In this document: positions 63,601 through 64,000 of the stretch, in pieces
Layout of the letters: every line of letters begins with the position of its first letter
Position numbering within the stretch: position 1 is the stretch's first letter
NCBI GenBank assembly: GCA_033026295.1
Contig: CM065182.1
Coordinates: 8,184,001-8,248,000, forward strand
Reading direction: 5' to 3'
Source: Channa striata
Lineage: Eukaryota > Chordata > Actinopteri > Anabantiformes > Channidae
DNA: 64,000 nt
Notes under the pieces: generated by a model
Databases searched by the model: none
The model's input: the letters and a program-made list of their open reading frames with translations, nothing else
Told to the model about the DNA's origin: nothing
Program-made: the position numbers and the translations under genes

Positions 63601-63750
63601 TGTGTGTGTGTATGTGTGCGTGCGTCCATCTCAGGCGGATTTCTTTGGCCACCCCGCGTCAGCTCTTCAAGTCATCTAACATGACGCAGCGCTGGCAGAG
63701 GAGAGAGATCTCCAACTTTGAGTACCTCATGTTCCTCAACACTATTGCAG
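16268..63750 (+). CDS. nbea: neurobeachin (nbea), partial gene: 44 internal coding exons w1-w44
   Basis: Neurobeachin is a large (about 2900-residue) BEACH-family scaffold and A-kinase anchoring protein. It is enriched in neurons and acts on membranes near the trans-Golgi and in synaptic cargo trafficking. The spliced exons give about 2230 codons with close identity to vertebrate NBEA throughout, for example MNFIIQEAES in w1, WRNSEIRCYVNGQLVSYGD in w6 and the PH-BEACH segment in w41-w44. All introns chosen are GT-AG and every exon junction keeps frame, except for a one-base deficit inside w32. The start codon exon lies upstream and the BEACH remainder plus WD40 repeats lie downstream. NBEA rather than the paralogue LRBA is favoured by w32-w33 (SMINTTG, poly-Ser, SFVNGATSKNLPAVQTVAPM) and by the conserved AKAP helix in w21; I recall these as NBEA features. 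Which teleost duplicate this is cannot be decided here. Short introns not listed separately hold nothing I can name. Confidence 0.97.
18395..18800. mobile_element. non-autonomous inverted-repeat DNA transposon, TA-flanked
   Basis: The left end CCGTATTTTCCGGACTATAA pairs with the right end ctatagtccagaatttacgg as imperfect terminal inverted repeats of about 20 bases. The 406-bp unit is flanked by TA on both sides, consistent with a TA target duplication. ATGCGGCTT-type subterminal repeats occur near both ends. There is no transposase frame. I recall this end sequence as a common fish repeat but cannot assign a superfamily. Confidence 0.75.
19375..19440. repeat. (AC)n microsatellite beside w2 acceptor
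   Basis: Thirty-three AC units ending 48 bases before exon w2. Confidence 0.96.
19489..19589 (+). CDS. nbea: nbea exon w2
   Basis: Encodes DLLVDMLGVMASYSITVKEL through GDNGIW. It completes the split Asp codon from w1 and ends in phase 0 before gtaagt. A 66-bp (AC)n repeat ends 48 bases upstream, so the branch-point region is unusually constrained. Confidence 0.95.
19590..21640 (+). other. nbea intron w2-w3, nothing recognised
   Basis: AT-rich sequence with no supported gene or complete repeat element. The last 40 bases are a CT-rich acceptor tract. Confidence 0.8.
21641..21736 (+). CDS. nbea: nbea exon w3
   Basis: Encodes PRHAIKLLSVLNQMPQRHGP to FPGRSAA, 32 codons, phase 0 at both ends. 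The acceptor follows a CT-rich tract ending in ttatag. It is the last segment before the lectin-like fold. Confidence 0.95.
21988..22109 (+). CDS. nbea: nbea exon w4 (start of ConA-like lectin fold)
   Basis: Encodes AIALPPIAKWPYQNGFTINT and then the DPLNNINVDKDKPYLY stretch, ending two bases into a Cys codon. The WPYQNGFT..TWFR pattern is the first strands of the concanavalin A-like domain shared by NBEA and LRBA. Confidence 0.95.
22110..24240 (+). other. nbea intron w4-w5 content
   Basis: No exon found. The block about 23035-23180 is more balanced in composition and rich in homeodomain-like TAATTG/ATTAG sites. The remainder is featureless. Confidence 0.75.
23035..23180. promoter_or_regulatory. 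candidate conserved intronic enhancer
   Basis: A G/C-balanced stretch ending in TTCATTAGCTTTGACCTTTT and TTTAATTGAACTCC (homeodomain- and nuclear-receptor-like cores). Confidence 0.25.
24241..24367 (+). CDS. nbea: nbea exon w5
   Basis: Completes the Cys codon, then FRTSKGIGYSAHFVGNCLIV to YDFQPRK. Phase 2 in, phase 0 out. Core strands of the lectin-like fold. Acceptor cctgcag, donor gtaaga. Confidence 0.95.
24368..25543 (+). other. nbea intron w5-w6, nothing but short AC repeats
   Basis: A short (AC)n run at 24592-24616. Nothing else recognised. Confidence 0.8.
25544..25663 (+). CDS. nbea: nbea exon w6
   Basis: Forty codons, WYMISIVHIYNRWRNSEIRC to AWHVNTND, phase 0 at both ends. Essentially invariant among vertebrate neurobeachins. 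It forms the central part of the lectin-like domain. Confidence 0.96.
25664..26822 (+). other. nbea intron w6-w7, nothing recognised
   Basis: Contains a 14-bp C run (about 25892-25905) and AT-rich sequence without coding signal. Confidence 0.8.
26823..26969 (+). CDS. nbea: nbea exon w7
   Basis: Forty-nine codons, SYDKCFLGSSETADANRVFC to HQLGPGYK, phase 0 at both ends. It carries the closing strands of the lectin-like fold (GQLGAIYVFSEAL). Confidence 0.96.
27740..28340 (+). mobile_element. degenerate Tc1/mariner-like transposase remnant
   Basis: Broken frames contain TMSHAGGSVMF followed, after a stop, by GCVVAFGKGQ (compare the GG(S/G)xMxWGCF core of Tc1 transposases). Further on comes LKELELAVREKAP, like the ELKxAV segment near the Tc1 C-terminus, then GTCATGGTCCCAATTATTTT-like terminal sequence. 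There are multiple stops, no ends and no intact frame. Family assignment is moderate. Confidence 0.5.
29272..29322 (+). repeat. short imperfect direct repeat
   Basis: TTCTACGAGAA(A/G)CATCCAGTGGGTTTT occurs twice in a row, about 26 bases apart, within the w7-w8 intron. Confidence 0.8.
31190..31310. promoter_or_regulatory. candidate conserved intronic enhancer
   Basis: Repeated CTAATTGAATTAG, TTCATTAAGCTAATG and GCAATTAAGCAG homeodomain-like sites in 120 bases, just upstream of w8. Confidence 0.3.
31434..31631 (+). CDS. nbea: nbea exon w8
   Basis: Sixty-six codons, STFKFKSESDIHLAEHHKQV to SPHALMLQ, phase 0 at both ends. It closes the lectin-like region and joins the alpha-solenoid. It is preceded by a 4.46-kb intron. 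Confidence 0.96.
32437..32570 (+). CDS. nbea: nbea exon w9
   Basis: DVKAIVTHSIHSAIHSIGGI to DSSVDTTV, ending two bases into a Cys codon. Helical repeat of the armadillo-like solenoid. Acceptor ccacag, donor gtgagt. Confidence 0.95.
33173..33281 (+). CDS. nbea: nbea exon w10
   Basis: Completes Cys, then ATLLAFLVELLKSSVAMQEQ to VIGYLLEK. Ends in phase 0 at gtcagt. Solenoid helices. Confidence 0.95.
33587..33739 (+). CDS. nbea: nbea exon w11
   Basis: Fifty-one codons, SSRVHITRAVLEQFLSFAKY to AIWIHTPAK. The donor gtctgt is weak and runs straight into a (TG)n tract from about 33750. Such a GT-rich intron start may assist or compete with donor choice. Confidence 0.94.
33748..33775. repeat. (TG)n beside w11 donor
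   Basis: TG-rich run beginning about ten bases after the w11 splice donor. Confidence 0.9.
34560..35080. promoter_or_regulatory. candidate conserved intronic enhancer block
   Basis: About 500 bases without simple repeats, including CTTCATTATTGGTAACAATA (SOX-like ACAAT pair), AACAAACTATTGTTGCAGC and other non-repetitive motif-rich sequence. Function is inferred only from appearance. Confidence 0.28.
35485..35653 (+). CDS. nbea: nbea exon w12
   Basis: VQLSLYTYLSSEFIGTATIY to GITPKGL plus one base (phase 1). Conserved solenoid exon. It is followed by the largest intron between coding exons in the window (5.1 kb). Confidence 0.95.
38222..38244. repeat. (AC)n microsatellite
   Basis: About 11 AC units inside the w12-w13 intron. 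Confidence 0.9.
39646..39653. repeat. 8-bp target duplication, left copy
   Basis: CCATAGGT, identical to 40405-40412. Confidence 0.93.
39654..40404. mobile_element. hAT-type non-autonomous element, 751 bp
   Basis: Perfect 15-bp terminal inverted repeats (CAGGGGTCGGCAACC and its complement) and a perfect 8-bp target duplication CCATAGGT at 39646-39653 and 40405-40412. The 8-bp duplication and CAGGGGT-type ends define the hAT superfamily. The interior is AT-rich with no long reading frame. GGCTCTTT recurs near both ends. Confidence 0.93.
40405..40412. repeat. 8-bp target duplication, right copy
   Basis: CCATAGGT, identical to the left copy, so the insertion is intact and probably not ancient. 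Confidence 0.93.
40752..40831 (+). CDS. nbea: nbea exon w13
   Basis: Short exon: completes Asp, then GPRPSQKEIISLRAFMLLFL to LILK. Phase 1 in, phase 0 out. Acceptor tctttag, donor gtaaag. Confidence 0.94.
41173..41235 (+). CDS. nbea: nbea exon w14
   Basis: Twenty-one codons, DRGVKEDELQSIL to LLTMHE, phase 0 at both ends, so it could be skipped without a frame change. Donor gtaact. Confidence 0.94.
41650..41747 (+). CDS. nbea: nbea exon w15
   Basis: DENIHDVLQLLVALMSEHPA to QRNGI, ending two bases into an Arg codon. Acceptor ctgcag after a strong pyrimidine tract. Solenoid helix pair. Confidence 0.95.
42641..42733 (+). CDS. nbea: nbea exon w16
   Basis: Completes Arg, then VICKLLASKSESIRVQALKV to FLKHLGH plus two bases of Lys. 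Phase 2 in and out. Donor gtaagt. Confidence 0.95.
42734..44615 (+). other. nbea intron w16-w17 content
   Basis: Contains the degenerate local duplication at 43436-43809. No exon or known element otherwise. Confidence 0.75.
43436..43809. repeat. degenerate tandem duplication in intron
   Basis: Copy 1 (43436-43578) and copy 2 (43579-43809) share, in order, AGATTGG, TAGGGATGC-ATACCTTT, CTACTCACAAATGGAAGAT, TTTATTTTT-TCACATCA and TTTATTCAAATT..GCCTATCAATGTTA. Copy 2 has extra internal sequence. It is either a local duplication or two copies of an unidentified repeat. Confidence 0.8.
44616..44724 (+). CDS. nbea: nbea exon w17
   Basis: Completes Lys, then RKVEIMHTHSLFTLLGERLM to TTYNTLYE. Ends in phase 0 at gtaggt. 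Confidence 0.95.
44833..44914 (+). CDS. nbea: nbea exon w18
   Basis: ILTEQVCTQVVHKPHPEPDS to VKIQNP plus one base. The intron before it is only 108 bp. Donor gtaagc. Confidence 0.95.
45079..45202 (+). CDS. nbea: nbea exon w19
   Basis: Completes Met, then ILKVVATLLKNSTPSAELME to SRENR plus two bases. The acceptor tract is a pure run of 12 C bases immediately before AG, an uncommon pyrimidine tract and an assembly-sensitive spot. Confidence 0.95.
45312..45504 (+). CDS. nbea: nbea exon w20
   Basis: Completes Arg, then CLLQCSVWQDWMFSLGYINP to WVDTLSIAHSK. Ends in phase 0. It includes YEWGGWRVWVDT, a highly conserved motif at the end of the solenoid region. Confidence 0.96.
46121..46807 (+). CDS. 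nbea: nbea exon w21 (linker with AKAP helix)
   Basis: The largest exon here, 229 codons, phase 0 at both ends. It starts VTYEAHKEYLAKMYEEYQRQ, a charged coiled-coil-like helix, then becomes an acidic Ser/Pro/Gly-rich linker. The conserved islands are the PKA RII-binding helix near 46432-46500 and GPLITLADEK. A Gly/Val-rich insert (46529-46564) appears to be lineage-specific. An in-frame read-through past the donor would stop at 46841-46843. Confidence 0.96.
46432..46500 (+). other. nbea: PKA RII-binding (AKAP) amphipathic helix in nbea w21
   Basis: The encoded stretch VEVHDLLVDIKAEKVEATE keeps hydrophobic residues at helix-like spacing. From memory it matches the segment of neurobeachin reported to bind the type II regulatory subunit of protein kinase A. 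It stands out as near-perfectly conserved inside an otherwise diverged linker. The function is established for mammalian NBEA and inferred here. Confidence 0.75.
47021..47464 (+). CDS. nbea: nbea exon w22
   Basis: One hundred and forty-eight codons of diverged linker, VDEKLLPALAATDPLVL onward. Conserved islands are SDDLSLLAHMTS and SDTERSDDGK. It ends IQTTATTQ at gtgcgt, phase 0. The sequence is low-complexity and acidic, probably disordered. Confidence 0.94.
47756..47797 (+). CDS. possible alternative last exon of nbea
   Basis: A strong pyrimidine tract ending ttccttcacag is followed by a 14-codon reading frame, VQESLVTSLFSKL and a TAG stop. Its phase fits exactly after w22. A variant poly(A) signal ATTAAA sits at 47983-47988. 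If used, it would give a neurobeachin lacking everything from w23 on, including PH-BEACH. The splice acceptor and phase are seen in the sequence; use as an exon is inference. It could equally be a fortuitous acceptor. Confidence 0.3.
   Translation, partial: VQESLVTSLFSKL
48077..48294 (+). CDS. nbea: nbea exon w23
   Basis: ALHGRTAAQLERDLRVDLGF to TDVHVWR, ending two bases into Ser. It includes GMPMTEEQRRQFSPGPRTTM, an invariant neurobeachin stretch that starts the second structured block. Confidence 0.96.
48571..48724 (+). CDS. nbea: nbea exon w24
   Basis: Completes Ser, then HSTKSVMDFVNSNENIIFVH to LLSAATSPS. Ends in phase 0 at gtaagt. Highly conserved helical segment. The junction after TSPS is a variable splice region. 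Confidence 0.96.
49121..49144 (+). CDS. nbea: nbea microexon w25 (24 nt)
   Basis: Eight codons, SSKSSANT, between gcatgtgcag and a perfect gtaagt donor; phase 0 on both sides. It sits between TSPS (w24) and TELENIE (w26). As I recall, mammalian NBEA has a short variable insert at this position too. TGC triplets at 49110-49112 and 49116-49118 just before the acceptor resemble the neuronal SRRM4 recognition motif. Confidence 0.7.
49145..50365 (+). other. nbea intron w25-w26 content
   Basis: Contains the possible 84-nt cassette at 49558-49641, in an open frame extending from 49516 to 49890. The rest is unassigned. Confidence 0.7.
49558..49641 (+). CDS. possible nbea cassette exon (84 nt)
   Basis: An 84-nt G/C-rich open segment in an AT-rich intron reads KAGGVGPQRGSEREEVTPVP and then a Gly-rich tail, ending GGE. 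It is bounded by an AG (ctaaag, weak pyrimidine tract) and a gtgcgt donor. The length is 28 codons and both ends are phase 0, so inclusion between w25 and w26 keeps frame. Composition resembles other neurobeachin linker insertions. I do not recognise it from other species, so exon status is a hypothesis. Confidence 0.35.
50366..50546 (+). CDS. nbea: nbea exon w26
   Basis: TELENIEATQGMSSETAVTF to LMRQCLRL plus one base. The donor is gtgtgt (weak). Conserved second helical block, including FASSLNFSEIEAEKNMSSGG. Confidence 0.96.
51352..51476 (+). CDS. nbea: nbea exon w27
   Basis: Completes Val, then CCVAVRNCLECRQRQRDRSC to SASTTSK. Ends in phase 0 at gtacca. The Cys-rich start is conserved; the Ser-rich tail is variable. 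Confidence 0.95.
51589..51657 (+). CDS. nbea: nbea exon w28
   Basis: QDPDRLLQDVDINRLRAVVF then RDV, 23 codons, phase 0 at both ends. The acceptor is a tandem tagcag, so the exon can begin at 51589 (with Gln) or 51592 (without it). Confidence 0.95.
51769..51937 (+). CDS. nbea: nbea exon w29
   Basis: DDSKQAQFLALAVVYFISVL to EINSPTST plus one base. A hydrophobic helix (FLALAVVYFISVLMV) followed by SKYRDILEPQRE is typical of NBEA. The donor is gttatt, a poor match to consensus. Confidence 0.94.
52262..52632 (+). CDS. nbea: nbea exon w30
   Basis: Completes Glu, then HPSSAFSDRDKQTPTPVDDS, IPHTDSGIGEE-like LPHTDSGIGEEGHVAGSLNG, a seven-Gly run, and SISSISQTNKGINVK. Ends in phase 0. Poly-Gly and Pro/Asn-rich parts look fish-specific. 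A stretch present in mammals between INSPTST and the DTIKEKE-like region is absent at this junction. Confidence 0.94.
52999..53135 (+). CDS. nbea: nbea exon w31
   Basis: EILKSLVAAPVDGGELGQES to LPMQFHSFD plus two bases of Arg. Acceptor atgcag, donor gtcagt. Conserved ends with a variable middle. Confidence 0.95.
53862..54015 (+). CDS. nbea: nbea exon w32, with apparent one-base frameshift
   Basis: It opens in frame as R-SVVVPVKKPP. The conserved continuation PGSLSVNTVG to TPKSMINTTG is in another frame. The switch lies at the C run 53890-53893, which has four C where the conserved reading needs five. As printed, the upstream frame stops at TGA 54001-54003. With one more C the exon is 155 nt and its phase-1 end matches w33 exactly. 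An assembly or sequencing indel is most likely; a true loss allele is possible. Confidence 0.93.
54016..55383 (+). other. nbea intron w32-w33, nothing recognised
   Basis: Short TG/AC-rich stretch near 54033-54105, then AT-rich sequence. The 175-codon open frame at 54920-55447 only overlaps w33 out of frame and has no gene-like features. Confidence 0.75.
55384..55510 (+). CDS. nbea: nbea exon w33
   Basis: GAADSA then a run of nine Ser, SFVNGATSKNLPAVQTVAPM and PEDTMENM, ending two bases into Ser. The poly-Ser tract is encoded by mixed TCC/TCA/TCT codons. Phase 1 in, phase 2 out. Confidence 0.95.
55511..57547 (+). other. nbea intron w33-w34 content
   Basis: Contains the possible alternative last exon at 56428-56755 and its AATAAA at 57105-57110, plus a pyrimidine-rich run (57340-57547) before w34. 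Confidence 0.7.
56428..56755 (+). CDS. possible alternative last exon of nbea
   Basis: After a T-rich tract ending gtatttcag, a G/C-rich open frame begins AYCEVAQCALRSGQTPPELK and continues through a Pro-rich patch to a stop at 56753-56755. Spliced from w33 it keeps frame (AG+T gives Ser). No good donor is visible within it. An AATAAA lies at 57105-57110. This fits an alternative 3'-terminal exon that would give a protein lacking PH-BEACH. The coding-like composition of the first 45 codons contrasts with its surroundings. I do not recognise it in mammalian NBEA. Confidence 0.33.
57548..57675 (+). CDS. nbea: nbea exon w34
   Basis: Completes Ser, then ITTKLERALEKVAPLLREIF to HGQELLIE plus one base. 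Very highly conserved in both NBEA and LRBA. A second donor (gtgctg) follows six bases downstream at 57682. Confidence 0.96.
58293..58354 (+). CDS. nbea: nbea exon w35
   Basis: Completes Gly, then LVCMKSSTSVVELVMLLCSQ. Ends in phase 0 at gttggt. Short, strongly conserved helix. Confidence 0.95.
58355..59783 (+). other. nbea intron w35-w36, nothing recognised
   Basis: CT-rich around 58840-59150, otherwise AT-rich. No exon, RNA gene or repeat element that I can support. Confidence 0.75.
59784..59848 (+). CDS. nbea: nbea exon w36
   Basis: EWQNSIQKNAGLAFIELINE then G and two bases of Arg. Acceptor ccttttag, donor gtaatc. Confidence 0.95.
60290..60398 (+). CDS. nbea: nbea exon w37
   Basis: Completes Arg, then LLCHAMKDHIVRVANEAEFI to VHKHAEFE. 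Ends in phase 0 at gtacgt. Confidence 0.96.
60573..60739 (+). CDS. nbea: nbea exon w38
   Basis: SNCAQYAADRREEEKMCDHL to HGAWGTMSQ plus two bases of Ser. Part of the conserved helical region directly before PH-BEACH (Pfam DUF1088 region, from memory). Confidence 0.96.
61558..61682 (+). CDS. nbea: nbea exon w39
   Basis: Completes Ser, then QLHDFWRLDYWEDDLRRRRR to LDDY plus one base. It carries the hallmark DFWRLDYWEDDLRRRRRFVR motif of NBEA/LRBA. It is followed by a 77-bp intron, the shortest here. Confidence 0.96.
61760..61909 (+). CDS. nbea: nbea exon w40
   Basis: Completes Ala, then TEEEDEGLKSKKSFRSQSVV and ELMLEGDDDAVSLLQEKEID, ending NLA plus one base. The acidic/basic linker leads into the PH-BEACH domain. 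Confidence 0.95.
62335..62471 (+). CDS. nbea: nbea exon w41 (PH-BEACH start)
   Basis: Completes Gly, then PVVLSTPAQLVAPVVVARGT, LSITTTEIYFEVDEEDPAF and KKTDAK. Ends in phase 0 at gtaagc. These are the first beta strands of the PH-BEACH domain, which packs against BEACH and lacks typical phosphoinositide-binding residues. Confidence 0.96.
62657..62774 (+). CDS. nbea: nbea exon w42 (PH-BEACH)
   Basis: VLAYSEGLHGKWMFSEIRAV to EVFMANR plus one base. The KWMFSEIRAVFSRRYLLQ motif is characteristic of the PH-BEACH sheet. Donor gtaagt. Confidence 0.96.
63398..63500 (+). CDS. nbea: nbea exon w43 (PH-BEACH)
   Basis: Completes Thr, then SVMFNFPDPATVKRVVYSLP, RVGVGTSYGLPQA and two bases of Arg. It carries the C-terminal helix of PH-BEACH. 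Acceptor ttgccag, donor gtaagt. Confidence 0.96.
63635..63750 (+). CDS. nbea: nbea exon w44 (PH to BEACH junction)
   Basis: Completes Arg, then RISLATPRQLFKSSNMTQRW, QRREISNFEYLMFLNTIA and one base. MTQRWQRREISNFEYLMFLN is the signature N-terminus of the BEACH domain. The gene continues beyond the window; no further exon is seen in 63751-64000. Confidence 0.96.
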
Positions 63751-64000
63751 GTGAGGTCTTCATTCAGTCATATTCTCTGAGCTCTCATTCTGCCAAGTCT
63801 TCTGTTAGATCTAAGCATTTAAATAATGCATGCCCCCATTAGCAGTCAGACACACAACCGTGCTTAATGTGGTCATCTTTGTTCTCAGCTGAAACATCGA
63901 ATTATTTAAAAGAAAGCTTTTCTCTTTCTTTTGTAATCTCATTTTCTGGTGTGTAACTTTGGCATTTGTGGCTTCATTGTTGGCTGAATTGTACTAATGT

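Overview
The window is vertebrate nuclear DNA, most likely from a teleost fish. It has GT-AG introns of intermediate size, very long (AC)n/(GT)n microsatellites, hAT- and Tc1-type transposon relics, and one multi-exon gene on the + strand. That gene is neurobeachin (nbea). I identified it from unmistakable conserved protein across more than 40 exons. Teleosts usually keep two co-orthologues (nbeaa, nbeab); I cannot say which copy this is, nor name the species.

Layout: positions 1-16267 contain no coding exon I can support and are most simply the 3' part of a long first intron, with exon 1 and the promoter upstream of the window. From 16268 to 63750 I map 44 coding exons (called w1-w44 here) with matching reading-frame phases, about 6.69 kb of coding sequence and about 2230 codons. 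They run from just after the N-terminal start region to the first residues of the BEACH domain. The rest of BEACH and the WD40 repeats lie beyond the right edge. In order the protein shows: a helical/armadillo-like N-terminal part (w1-w3), a concanavalin A-like lectin fold (about w4-w8), a long alpha-solenoid (w8-w20), an acidic low-complexity linker carrying the PKA RII-binding (AKAP) helix (w21-w22), a second helical block (w23-w29), a Ser/Pro/Gly-rich linker (w30-w33), a conserved helical block just before the PH domain (w34-w40), the PH-BEACH domain (w41-w44) and the first BEACH residues (end of w44).

The most unusual points are these. A one-base deficit in a C run in w32 breaks the frame (probable assembly error). 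There are three unassigned exon-like segments with good phase: 47756-47797 and 56428-56755 look like alternative last exons, and 49558-49641 looks like an 84-nt cassette. w25 is a 24-nt microexon with SRRM4-type TGC motifs. There is a complete 751-bp hAT-type element with an 8-bp target duplication, a 406-bp inverted-repeat element flanked by TA, a degenerate local duplication, and several intronic blocks with the look of conserved regulatory DNA. Such blocks are expected because vertebrate NBEA and LRBA introns host MAB21L genes and their enhancers.

There is no second intact protein-coding gene, no rRNA or tRNA, and no operon-like or CRISPR structure that I can support.
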